Shown piece by piece: positions 1 through 8,070 of a DNA stretch of 40,576 nt. Under the pieces are notes generated by a model. It saw only the letters and a program-made list of their open reading frames with translations, was not told the origin of the DNA and made no database searches. The DNA is taken from NCBI GenBank assembly GCA_900541855.1, contig UQLD01000022.1:1-40576 (forward strand), given 5' to 3'. The stretch is from an uncultured Collinsella sp. (lineage in GTDB: Bacteria > Actinomycetota > Coriobacteriia > Coriobacteriales > Coriobacteriaceae). Position 1 is the stretch's first letter; every line of letters begins with the position of its first letter. A program made the position numbers and the translations under genes.

Positions 1-7
1 CTCGCAC

Positions 8-30
8 GGAGAGCACATTAAGTGCTCTCC
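8..30. other. Perfect hairpin at left edge
   Basis: A 9-bp perfect inverted repeat (GGAGAGCAC at 8-16, GTGCTCTCC at 22-30) with a 5-base loop. Flanking GCAC (4-7) and GTGC (36-39) could lengthen it. No T-run follows on either strand, so a terminator role is not clear. It lies downstream of gyrA and its gene context is outside the window. I see no coding sequence in 1-102. Confidence 0.4.
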
Positions 31-102
31 GGCTCGTGCGGAACTCGCGATCGACTTCATGTGCCGCCATGCGGCCGGGGCGAACGCGGGTCCAAGATTG
101 TC

Positions 103-135
103 AAAAAAGCGGTCGGCGCGCAGTGCGCCGACCGC
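103..135 (-). terminator. Rho-independent terminator of gyrA
   Basis: An 11-bp GC-rich perfect stem (109-119 with 125-135, 5-base loop) is followed on the minus strand by six T residues (A103-A108 on plus). It lies 40 bases past the gyrA stop and would end the gyrB-gyrA transcript. Confidence 0.85.
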
Positions 136-175
136 CGATATATGGGGTCTGATAATTTTTACCAGCTAGGGCCTC

Positions 176-2914
176 TTACTCGTCTAGGAGATCTTCTGGC
201 ATGTCGTTGCCGTCGCCTAGATCGACAGGGGTTTCTTCGGGGGCAGAGCCGTTTTCCGTGGCTTCACCTTCGGGCTTCTCTTTGGCGGCTGTCATGCGGG
301 CCACGGCGCATATGCGGTCGTTGTCGTCGACGGTCATCATCTTGACGCCCTGGGTGGCACGGCCGGTCTGACTGATCTCGTCGGTCTTGACGCGAATGAC
401 CGTCGCGCCCTCCGTCACGATGAATAGCTCGTGCTGCGGGCCCACCGTCTTCATGGCCGCGAGGTTACCCTTACGCTCGGTCATTTGGATGGTGTAGACG
501 CCCTGGCCGCCGCGATTCTGCTCCGGGTAGTCCGCGACCGGTGTGCGCTTGCCGTAGCCGCGCTCGGTGATGACAAACAGATCGCCGTTGCCGTTAGTGA
601 CTTCCATGCCCAGAACGCTCACGCCGTCCTTCATGCCGATACCGCGAACGCCGCTGGTATCGCGGCCGGTAGCGCGCACCTGCTCCTCGGAGAACATGAT
701 TGCCTTGCCCGCGGTGGTGGCCAGGATAATCTTGTCGCCCTCGCGTACGCGGCGCACGTTCAGCAGCGCGTCGTCGTCACGCAGGTTGATAGCGATCAGG
801 CCGTCGCGACGGCTGCGGTCATATGCGCTCATCACGGTCTTCTTGACCATGCCGCTCTTGGTGGCAAACATCAGGTACTCGTCGGCCGGGAACTCGCGGC
901 AGCTGATGACGCTCGCGATCTTCTCGCCCTCCTCGAAAGGCAGCAGGTTGACGATCGCGGTACCGCGCGCCTGGCGCGTACCCACCGGCAGCTCGTGCAC
1001 CTTCAGGCGATAGACCTTGCCCTTGCTCGAAAAGAACAGCACGTACTCGTGCGTGGACGCGATGAACATCTCGTCGATGACGTCGTCCTCTTTGAGGTTG
1101 ACGCCCGACACGCCCTTGCCACCGCGCTTCTGGGCACGGTAGGCAGCCACCGGAATGCGCTTGACATAGCCGGTGTGGGTGATGGTCACGACCATATCCT
1201 CGTCGGCGATGAGGTCCTCGACATCCAGGTCCTTCTCGACCTGGCTGATCTCGGTGCGGCGCTTGTCGCCAAACTTCTTGGAGATCTCGCGCATCTCTTC
1301 CTTGATGACGCCCAGGATCTTCTCCTCGTGCGCCAGCAGGTCCTCGTAGTAGGCGATGGCGCGGCGCAGACCGTCCAGCTCTTCCTGAATTTTGTCGCGC
1401 TCCAGGCCGGTCAGGCGGCGCAGCTTCATCTCGAGGATGGCCGTGGTCTGCTCGGGCGTAAAGCTAAAGCGCTCGATCAAGCGGCTGCTGGCCTCGGAGT
1501 CGGTCTGCGAGGAGCGGATAATGCTGATGACCTCGTCGATATGGTCGAGGGCCATCAGGTAGCCCTCGAGGATATGCGCGCGGGCCTGGGCCTTCTTAAG
1601 GTCAAAACGGGTGCGGCGAGTGACGACGTCGACCTGGTGGTCGATGTAGTGCTGCAACATCTCGCGCAGGCTCAGGCATTTGGGAACGCCGTTGACGAGC
1701 GCCAGGTTGTTGGCGCCAAAGGTCGTCTGCAGCGAGGTGTACTTATACAGGTTGTTGAGCACGACCTGAGGAATGACGCCCTTCTTGAGCTCGATGACCA
1801 GACGGATGCCCTTCTGGTTGGACTCATCGCGCATATCCGAGATGCCCTCGATGCGCTTATCGTTGACGAGTTGGGCGATCTTCTCCTGCAGGGTGCCCTT
1901 GTTGACCATGTAGGGAATCTCGGTAAAGACCAGGCGGCTGCGGCCGGTCTTGGTGGACTCCACATGTGCCTTGGCACGCACGGTAATGGAGCCGCGGCCG
2001 GTCTCGTAGCTCTGTTTAATGCCGGCGCTGCCCATGATGATGGCGCCGGTGGGGAAGTCCGGACCGGGCATGATCTGCATGAGCTCGTCGACGGTGGCGT
2101 CGGGGTTGTCGATCAGGTAGCAGGTGGCCTCGATCGCCTCGGTGAGGTTATGCGGAGCGATGTTGGTGGCCATGCCGACGGCGATGCCCTGGCTGCCGTT
2201 GACCAGCAGGTTGGGGAAGCGCGCAGGCAGCGCCACGGGCTCGGCGAGCGATTCGTCGTAGTTGGGTTGCCAGTCGACGGTATCCTTCTGCAAGTCACGC
2301 AACAGTTCCATGGCGGGCTTTGCCAGGCGGCTCTCGGTGTAACGCATGGCCGCCGCGCCGTCGCCGTCGATGTTACCGAAGTTGCCGTGACCGTCGATGA
2401 GCGGCGTGCGCATGGAGAACCACTGCGCCAGGCGGACCATGGCCTCATAGACCGCGAAGTCGCCATGCGGGTGGTACTTACCGATAACTTCGCCGACCGT
2501 CCAAGCTGACTTCTTGTGCGGGCGGTTGGGGTAGATGCCGCTCTCGTTCATCGCGTACAGGATGCGGCGGTGCACCGGCTTTAAGCCGTCACGCACGTCC
2601 GGCAGGGCGCGCGCTGTGATAACCGACATCGAATACTCAATGAACGACTGCTTCATCTCGCGACCGAACTCCGAAATCTGGAGCTGGCCGCCGTTGATAT
2701 CCTCGCCGGCCGAGGCGCCACGGGCGACTTCGCCAAAGCTCTCCTCGAGCTCGGCGTCGTCTTCTTCCTCATCATCATCGGCATCGGGGTTATAGGCGTC
2801 CGGGTCGCCGTCCTCGCCCTGCTCAGCACGGGCAAGCAGGCGCTTCAGATCATCGGGCATGCCGGCGTCGCCGGCCTCGCCCATACCCTCGTTATTGTTG
2901 ATATCGTCTGCCAC
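176..2914 (-). CDS. gyrA: DNA gyrase subunit A
   Basis: Subunit A of type II topoisomerase, which introduces negative supercoils with GyrB and carries the DNA-cleaving tyrosine. The 912-residue protein starts at GTG 2914, with an AGGAGG box just upstream. After an unusual acidic N-terminal extension (about residues 1-75, including a run of Asp/Glu at 46-53) comes the breakage-reunion domain, with RYTE at 191-194 (catalytic Tyr192). The C-terminal beta-pinwheel holds the GyrA-box-like QKRGGKG. In the quinolone-resistance-determining region the usual Ser (E. coli 83) is Phe153 (codon at 2456-2458) and the usual Asp (E. coli 87) is Glu157. The gene follows gyrB after 11 bases and is surely co-transcribed with it. 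Confidence 0.97.
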   Translation of the reverse strand: MADDINNNEGMGEAGDAGMPDDLKRLLARAEQGEDGDPDAYNPDADDDEEEDDAELEESFGEVARGASAGEDINGGQLQISEFGREMKQSFIEYSMSVITARALPDVRDGLKPVHRRILYAMNESGIYPNRPHKKSAWTVGEVIGKYHPHGDFAVYEAMVRLAQWFSMRTPLIDGHGNFGNIDGDGAAAMRYTESRLAKPAMELLRDLQKDTVDWQPNYDESLAEPVALPARFPNLLVNGSQGIAVGMATNIAPHNLTEAIEATCYLIDNPDATVDELMQIMPGPDFPTGAIIMGSAGIKQSYETGRGSITVRAKAHVESTKTGRSRLVFTEIPYMVNKGTLQEKIAQLVNDKRIEGISDMRDESNQKGIRLVIELKKGVIPQVVLNNLYKYTSLQTTFGANNLALVNGVPKCLSLREMLQHYIDHQVDVVTRRTRFDLKKAQARAHILEGYLMALDHIDEVISIIRSSQTDSEASSRLIERFSFTPEQTTAILEMKLRRLTGLERDKIQEELDGLRRAIAYYEDLLAHEEKILGVIKEEMREISKKFGDKRRTEISQVEKDLDVEDLIADEDMVVTITHTGYVKRIPVAAYRAQKRGGKGVSGVNLKEDDVIDEMFIASTHEYVLFFSSKGKVYRLKVHELPVGTRQARGTAIVNLLPFEEGEKIASVISCREFPADEYLMFATKSGMVKKTVMSAYDRSRRDGLIAINLRDDDALLNVRRVREGDKIILATTAGKAIMFSEEQVRATGRDTSGVRGIGMKDGVSVLGMEVTNGNGDLFVITERGYGKRTPVADYPEQNRGGQGVYTIQMTERKGNLAAMKTVGPQHELFIVTEGATVIRVKTDEISQTGRATQGVKMMTVDDNDRICAVARMTAAKEKPEGEATENGSAPEETPVDLGDGNDMPEDLLDE

Positions 2915-2925
2915 GTTACCTCCTC

Positions 2926-4956
2926 TTAAGCATCAAGGAAACGCGCGTCATGCGCATGTTTTTCAATGTACTCGCGGCGATAGCCGACCTCGGAACCCAT
3001 CAGCTCGCGCACGGCGCGGTCCGCCACCACGGCGTCCTCGATCGACACACGCTGCAGGATGCGGGTCTTGGGGTCCATCGTCGTCGAGGCAAGCTGCTTG
3101 GGGTCCATCTCGCCCAGGCCCTTGTAGCGCTGGACGGTATAGCCCTTGCGCTTTTTGGTGATCTTGCCGTCCTTGGCCTTGCCGTCCTCGTCGTTATCGT
3201 CGGGGTTCAGGCCCAGTCTCTGGATGGTGTCGCGCAGGATCTCGTCTTCGGGCTGGCGGCCGTTGGGATACACGTAGTGGATCTTGTTGCGCACCTTAAT
3301 GCCAAAGATGGGCGGGCAGGCAACATAGACGTAGCCGGCATCGATCAGCGGACGCATGTACTTGTAGAAGAACGTCAGCAGCAGAATGCGGATATGCGCA
3401 CCGTCGACGTCTGCATCGGTCATGATGATGATCTTGTGGTAGCGCGCCTTGGTGATATCGAAGTCGCCGCCGTCGCCGGCACTCGTCGTGACGCCGCAGC
3501 CGATCGCGGTAATCAGCGACTGAATGGTGTCACTCGAGAACGCGCGATGGTCACCAACGCGTTCGACGTTCAAAATCTTGCCGCGCAGGGGCAGAATCGC
3601 CTGGATGTCTCGGCGACGGCCGTCCTTGGCCGAACCGCCTGCCGAGTCGCCCTCTACGATGAAGAGCTCGGTCAGCTCGGCATCGCGCACCGAGCAGTCA
3701 GCGAGCTTACCGGGCAGGGACGCCGTCTCGAGCAGGCTCTTGCGGCGGGTCGCCTCGCGCGCCTTGCGGGCGGCATTGCGCGCCTTGCAGGCCTGCTGCG
3801 CCTTCTTGACGATCTCGCGAGCGGGCTTGGGATGCTCCTCGAGGTAATCGACAAGACCGTCGGTCACAATCTTGAGCGTGAGCGCTCGCATATAGGAGCT
3901 GCCGAGCTTTGCCTTGGTCTGGCCCTCAAACTGCGGATCGGGCAGCTTGACCGAGATAACGGCCGAAAGGCCCTCGCGCACATCGTCGCCGGTCAGGTTG
4001 GCGTCTTTTTCCTTGAGCAGGTTCTGCTTGCGCGCGTAATCGTTGATCACGCGGGTGAGCGCGGTACGGAAGCCCTCAAGGTGCATGCCGCCTTCGGGGG
4101 TGTAGATGTCGTTGGCAAACGACATGACGTTCTCGCCGTAGCCGCTATTCCACTGCAGGGAAACCTCGACCTCGCCCATCTTGGCCACAGGCGCGTCCGG
4201 GTCCGATTTGCCCTCGATGTAGATGGGCTCCTTAAAGGCCTCGGGAACGTCCTTGCCCTCGTTGAGGAACTTGACGAAGTCGATGATGCCGCCCTCGTAG
4301 CAAAACTCCTCCACGTGGGGAGTCGCTTCGCGCTCGTCGGTCAGCACGATTTTGAGATTCTTATTGAGGAACGCCGTCTCCTGCAGACGGTTATGCAGCG
4401 TATCGAAATCGTAGATGCATGTCTCGAAGATCTCGTCGTCGGGCCAGAAGGTGACGGTGGTGCCCGTCGAATCCGAGGTGCCCACGACCTCCATCTTCTT
4501 AACGGTCTTGCCGCGCGAGAACTCCATCTCGTAGGTGTTGCCGTCGCGACGAACCTGAACGACCACGCGCTTGGACAGTGCGTTGACGACGGAGATACCA
4601 ACGCCGTGCAGGCCGCCCGAAACCTTATAGGCCGAGTTATCGAACTTACCGCCGGCGTGCAAGATCGTCATGACGACCTCGAGCGTCGGGATCTTTTTAA
4701 CAGGGTGCTCGTCGACGGGGATGCCGCGCCCGTTGTCGACGACCGTGATGGAGTTGTCGGCGTGGACCGTCACCTGGATCTCGGTGCAGAAACCGGCCAT
4801 GGCCTCGTCGACGGAGTTGTCAACGATCTCCCACACCAGGTGATGCAGACCGCTGGCGCTCGTCGAGCCGATATACATGCCCGGGCGCTTACGAACGGCC
4901 TCGAGACCTTCGAGAATCTTAATCTCGCCGCCATCGTAATCGTTTTCGTTTGCCAC
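2926..4956 (-). CDS. gyrB: DNA gyrase subunit B
   Basis: ATPase subunit of gyrase, 676 residues. The start is the GTG at 4956, preceded by GAAGGAGGA; a TTG 18 bases further upstream is in frame, but the ribosome-binding site lies inside that extension. Visible features are the GHKL ATPase (EIVDNSVDEA N-box, DNGRGIPV, GGLHGVGISVVNAL), the TOPRIM signature EGDSAGG, the DADVDGAHI metal site, and the tail motif YKGLGEMDPKQL. It is separated from dciA by a terminator, so gyrBA probably has its own promoter in about 4957-5003, although I see no clear -35/-10 there. No frameshift is seen. Confidence 0.97.
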   Translation of the reverse strand: MANENDYDGGEIKILEGLEAVRKRPGMYIGSTSASGLHHLVWEIVDNSVDEAMAGFCTEIQVTVHADNSITVVDNGRGIPVDEHPVKKIPTLEVVMTILHAGGKFDNSAYKVSGGLHGVGISVVNALSKRVVVQVRRDGNTYEMEFSRGKTVKKMEVVGTSDSTGTTVTFWPDDEIFETCIYDFDTLHNRLQETAFLNKNLKIVLTDEREATPHVEEFCYEGGIIDFVKFLNEGKDVPEAFKEPIYIEGKSDPDAPVAKMGEVEVSLQWNSGYGENVMSFANDIYTPEGGMHLEGFRTALTRVINDYARKQNLLKEKDANLTGDDVREGLSAVISVKLPDPQFEGQTKAKLGSSYMRALTLKIVTDGLVDYLEEHPKPAREIVKKAQQACKARNAARKAREATRRKSLLETASLPGKLADCSVRDAELTELFIVEGDSAGGSAKDGRRRDIQAILPLRGKILNVERVGDHRAFSSDTIQSLITAIGCGVTTSAGDGGDFDITKARYHKIIIMTDADVDGAHIRILLLTFFYKYMRPLIDAGYVYVACPPIFGIKVRNKIHYVYPNGRQPEDEILRDTIQRLGLNPDDNDEDGKAKDGKITKKRKGYTVQRYKGLGEMDPKQLASTTMDPKTRILQRVSIEDAVVADRAVRELMGSEVGYRREYIEKHAHDARFLDA

Positions 4957-5003
4957 ACGTCCTCCTTCAGTCAAGAAAATGTGTACAGCCTTACTAGTTT
5001 ATC

Positions 5004-5034
5004 GTAAAAAAATACCCTCGGGAACGAGGGTATT
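5004..5034 (-). terminator. Terminator between dciA and gyrB
   Basis: A 10-bp perfect stem, AATACCCTCG (5011-5020) with CGAGGGTATT (5025-5034), loop GGAA, is followed on the minus strand by a T-rich run (A-run on plus at 5006-5012). It would separate the dnaA-dciA transcript from gyrBA. Confidence 0.8.
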
Positions 5035-5061
5035 TGGCTCTACAAGGCCACCAGATGCGAT

Positions 5062-5625
5062 TTAAGGCTCTTTTTTGCTTTGCACGCCCTTGGCCCACTC
5101 GGCACTGGCTCTCATGGCATTCTCGAGGGCCTCGCGCAGTTTTTGGTCTTCGATGGGTGCCACTTGGCGCTCAATCTCGGTGCGCTCGGCATCGCTGAGG
5201 TCGGCGTGCGGGGCCGGCGGGCGCTCGGTCGTCGCCGGGCGCAGGCGCTCCTTGGCGGCGGGCGGCGTGTGACCGGGTGCGGTGGTTTTGAACACCAGGC
5301 CGTCCACATGCGCACCGGCGCGCTCCATGCGCGCGCGGATGATCTCACGCAACAGCGTCATTTCCTGCGTCCACGAGGGCGAATCGAGATATACCAGCAG
5401 CTCATTGGACTCGGGCAGGTAGCGCAGACCCGTCACATGCCGCCCCTCGCGCGTGCCCGAGCACACCGCGTTCCACGCGCGATAGACCGCGCGCGACTCC
5501 TCGGCAGCCTCCATCTGCGCACGGCGCTCAGGCGTCACCGACGCCAGGATGCGCTGGCGCTCTGCGTTCAAAAACCCACTGAAGGCGACCGTTTCGCTCT
5601 CGCGCTCGTAATTAGCACGTCTCAC
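5062..5625 (-). CDS. dciA: DciA/DUF721 protein, predicted helicase operator
   Basis: A 187-residue DUF721 protein at the conserved actinobacterial position between recF and gyrB. DciA is the ancestral factor that helps load or operate the replicative helicase DnaB in bacteria without DnaC. The family core is visible around residues 55-115: a strand pair ending in LLVYLDSPSWTQEM, then LLREIIRARM and VDGLVFKTT. The rest is a basic, Ala/Pro/Glu-rich tail, typical for actinobacterial members. It starts at GTG 5625, inside the last codons of recF (14-base overlap), so translational coupling is likely. A GGTGG-like ribosome site lies within recF. Confidence 0.85.
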   Translation of the reverse strand: MRRANYERESETVAFSGFLNAERQRILASVTPERRAQMEAAEESRAVYRAWNAVCSGTREGRHVTGLRYLPESNELLVYLDSPSWTQEMTLLREIIRARMERAGAHVDGLVFKTTAPGHTPPAAKERLRPATTERPPAPHADLSDAERTEIERQVAPIEDQKLREALENAMRASAEWAKGVQSKKEP

Positions 5626-6718
5626 CCATGCTCACCACCTTGGCTCGATCAAGCAGGTCATCGGTAAAGTATCCCAGGTTGGTCGTGGTTATGACCGTTT
5701 GGATATCATCGCCGATCAGCCGCAGAAAAGCACCGCGGCGCTCGCCGTCGAGCTCGCTCATCACGTCGTCCAGAAGCAACAGCGGAGCAGTACCCAGAAC
5801 ATCGCGAGCCACGGCCACCTCGGCCACCTTCCAGGACAGTACCAACGTTCGCTGCTGTCCTTGGCTGGCAAATGAACGAGCGGAGCGACCCGCCACGGTA
5901 AATTCAATCTCGTCGCGATGCGGCCCCACCAACGTCACGCCGCGGCGAATTTCCTCGCCGGCGTGCTCATCAAGGGCGGCCAGCATGCGCTCGTACGCCC
6001 AGCCCTTCAGCTCTTCGCGATCCTCGACCTGGGGCAAATCCCCCAGCGTGGACGCATAGGACACGTTGGCGGCTTCACCGGACGCCACTTGCCCGTAGGC
6101 AGTACGCACATGGCCCGCCAGCCGGTCGAGCAGGGCCAACCGGTGCACGAGCAGAGCCGCGCCCGCGCGGGCAATCGAATCGTTCCACGCGCCGAGCATC
6201 TCACGGCAGCACCAGGCCTCCTTGAGCAAGGCGTTGCGCTGGGTCACGCAGCGCCCATAGGCGCTCGCAAGATCGGCATAGCGTGCGCTCAGTTGCATGC
6301 CAAAGTCATCGAGGGCGGCGCGGCGCACACTGGCGCCCCGCTTAACCATGTCCAGATGGTCGGGGCAAAACAGCACGCTCGGCAGAACCCCGCGCACACC
6401 GGCGGCAGAGCATCTCTTGCCGTTGCGGCTAAACGAGCGCTTACCGTCCTCCGCGCTCAATCCCATATCAAGCACGCGGCCGTCGCCCTCGAGCCTCAGC
6501 TCGACCCTGCACGAGCCCACGCCGTCATGAACGAGCTCGGCTGCGGTCGGATGCCTAAACGAGGCGCCGCTCGTCAGCAGCTGCAGCGCCTCTATGAGAT
6601 TGGTCTTTCCCGCCGCGTTGGGTCCCGCAAGTATCGTCACGCCCTCGTCCAGGGCAAGGCGATAGCTATCGAAGCTGCGGTAGTGCGCGACGGAAAGATC
6701 GCGGGCGAACATGGTCAT
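5612..6718 (-). CDS. recF: DNA replication and repair protein RecF
   Basis: SMC-like ATPase that helps load RecA at gaps with RecO and RecR. The recognisable protein (368 residues) begins at ATG 6718 (MTMFARDLSVAHYRSF), 10 bases after the dnaN stop; a second ATG at 6712 is an alternative and neither has a strong Shine-Dalgarno. The reading frame stays open further upstream, but that part is dnaN read out of frame. Motifs: Walker A GPNAAGKTN, ABC-type signature FASQGQQRTLVLSWK, Walker B LLLLDDVMSELD. Length is normal for the family. It overlaps dciA by 14 bases. Confidence 0.93.
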   Translation of the reverse strand: MTMFARDLSVAHYRSFDSYRLALDEGVTILAGPNAAGKTNLIEALQLLTSGASFRHPTAAELVHDGVGSCRVELRLEGDGRVLDMGLSAEDGKRSFSRNGKRCSAAGVRGVLPSVLFCPDHLDMVKRGASVRRAALDDFGMQLSARYADLASAYGRCVTQRNALLKEAWCCREMLGAWNDSIARAGAALLVHRLALLDRLAGHVRTAYGQVASGEAANVSYASTLGDLPQVEDREELKGWAYERMLAALDEHAGEEIRRGVTLVGPHRDEIEFTVAGRSARSFASQGQQRTLVLSWKVAEVAVARDVLGTAPLLLLDDVMSELDGERRGAFLRLIGDDIQTVITTTNLGYFTDDLLDRAKVVSMGETC

Positions 6719-6728
6719 AGGGCGGTTG

Positions 6729-7832
6729 CTAGATGCGGACCGGCATGACCAGGTACAGGTAGTTGATCTTGTCGTAGGACTTGAAGATGCCCGCCTGCGA
6801 GTAGCTCTTGAGCTCCAGCGTGATCTCCTTCTCCTTGGACAGGGCATTGAGGCAGCCGAAGATGTAGTGGTAGTTGAAGGCGATGGTACCCGACTCGCCC
6901 TTGGCCTCGACATCGATCGTCTCCTGCGCCAGATCCTGGTCGTTGGAGATGGAAGACAGGCCCATCTGCCCGTTCTCGACGTCGATCTCGAACTTGACGG
7001 CGGGGTTGGCGCTCGCGATAACGGCAACACGCTTGAGGGCGGCATTGAAGGCGGCGACGTCGATCTTGACGCTCGTCACGCACGAATCGGGGATGAGCTG
7101 CTTGTAGTTGGGGTACACGCCCTCGATGCGGCGCGACACGTAGGTGGTGTTGCCGGCCTCGAAGACGACCTGGGTGTCGGTAGCCCCGATCATGATGGTC
7201 GCCTGGCTTGCCATGATGTTCAGCGCGTCGTTAAAGGCGTCGGCCGGAACGTTGAGCTCAAAGGAACCCTCGAGGGTCGAGGTCTCGACCTGCGTATCGC
7301 ACACGGCCAAACGGAAGGAATCGGTCGCCACCAGGCGAACGGTGTTGTTCTCGACCTTCATGTGCACGCCGCCCAGGATGGGGCGGGCCTTGTCGGTCGA
7401 GGTGACGCGCCACACGCGGCTGACCATCTCGGACAAGATATCGGTCGGCAGCTCCACGGCACTCTCGATGGCATAGGCCGGAAACTCGGGGAAGTCATTG
7501 GCATCGAGCGTGTTCAGCCTAAAAGAGCTCTTCTCGCAACCAATCAGCACTTGGCGCTCGGACAGCTCAAAGGTGACCGGGGCATCGGGGAGGGTCTTGG
7601 TGATATTGGAGAGCATCTTACAGGGGATAACCATCTCGCCCTCTTCTTCGACATGCGCCGCGATGCGATGACGGATCGAGATGGTGTAGTTAGAGGTCTG
7701 GAATTCCAAGATGCCGTCTTGGGCCTTAACGAGCACGCCCGACAGGATGGGAAGGGTGGATGCCGAAGCGACACCCTTCATAACGACGCCGATGGCTTGT
7801 GTAAGCGAGCTCTGGCTGACGGTGAACTTCAT
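6729..7832 (-). CDS. dnaN: DNA polymerase III sliding clamp (beta subunit)
   Basis: A 367-residue beta clamp with the usual three-domain length. It begins MKFTVSQSSLTQAI at ATG 7832 and ends with the family-typical YLVMPVRI. AAAGG lies about 10 bases upstream of the start, inside an AT-rich stretch that I interpret as part of the origin. It encircles DNA as a dimer and tethers PolC/DnaE and repair enzymes. It follows dnaA in the order dnaA-dnaN-recF; the 238-base gap from dnaA suggests its own promoter, which I could not pin down. Confidence 0.96.
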   Translation of the reverse strand: MKFTVSQSSLTQAIGVVMKGVASASTLPILSGVLVKAQDGILEFQTSNYTISIRHRIAAHVEEEGEMVIPCKMLSNITKTLPDAPVTFELSERQVLIGCEKSSFRLNTLDANDFPEFPAYAIESAVELPTDILSEMVSRVWRVTSTDKARPILGGVHMKVENNTVRLVATDSFRLAVCDTQVETSTLEGSFELNVPADAFNDALNIMASQATIMIGATDTQVVFEAGNTTYVSRRIEGVYPNYKQLIPDSCVTSVKIDVAAFNAALKRVAVIASANPAVKFEIDVENGQMGLSSISNDQDLAQETIDVEAKGESGTIAFNYHYIFGCLNALSKEKEITLELKSYSQAGIFKSYDKINYLYLVMPVRI

Positions 7833-7864
7833 CTTTTAATACCTTTCTATAGATATAAATATCT

Positions 7865-7879
7865 TAATAATAGTAATAG
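7865..7879 (+). other. DnaA-trio-like repeat in unwinding element
   Basis: Plus strand reads TAATAATAGTAATAG. Read 3'->5' away from the DnaA boxes this is GAT-AAT-GAT-AAT-AAT, which fits the 3'-(G/A)AT-5' trio motif of bacterial origins, with the boxes on the side expected from B. subtilis. It lies 12 bases from the box-like 7892-7900. Confidence 0.5.
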
Positions 7880-8046
7880 CACTGACGAAACTGTTGATTA
7901 CTCCCAAAGACGCAGGTCAGACCCAGAAAGAGAATCGACAGCAACCTGTGTGCAACGGGGGTGGTTTTCCACGTTCAAAACCTGCGCAAAACTTTTCACC
8001 ACCGCGGGTTGGGTTTTAGACACCTTATGCCCATGGTTTCGACAAG

Positions 8047-8055
8047 TTTTCAACA
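8047..8055 (+). other. DnaA-box-like 9-mer
   Basis: TTTTCAACA, inside the 14-mer AGTTTTCAACAGGT (8045-8058). The same 14-mer occurs twice more, inverted, at 11245-11258 and 11298-11311. It differs from TTATCCACA at two positions. Repetition of the flanks as well as the core supports a specific binding site. Confidence 0.55.
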
Positions 8056-8070
8056 GGTGTCTCTATTTCC

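Larger units (their letters stand above)
7833..8070. other. oriC: Candidate oriC: dnaA-dnaN intergenic region
   Basis: A 238-base gap with origin-like structure. DnaA-box-like 9-mers are TTTTCAACA (8047-8055, plus), TTTTCCACG (7965-7973, plus), TTTTCACCA (7993-8001, plus) and TAATCAACA (7892-7900, minus). Next to the last is a strongly AT-rich block (7835-7879) that would serve as unwinding element. It contains five consecutive TAA/TAG triplets at 7865-7879, oriented away from the boxes as in DnaA-trio elements. The gap sits where gene orientation switches within a few kb. Boxes are not the E. coli consensus TTATCCACA, so this is by analogy. Confidence 0.65.

Noticed and set aside
431..2509. 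692-codon open frame opposite gyrA
   Set aside because: It mirrors the codon bias of gyrA on the other strand, has no family motif, and gyrA is certain.
4957..5003. gyrBA promoter
   Set aside because: Candidates such as TAAACT or TACACA lack a properly spaced -35, so I do not annotate one.
2950..5007. 685-codon open frame opposite gyrB
   Set aside because: Antisense shadow of gyrB in a GC-rich genome, no ribosome site or recognisable domain.
5612..7045. RecF starting at 7045
   Set aside because: The first 109 codons are dnaN read out of frame and show no RecF similarity; the RecF fold starts at 6718.
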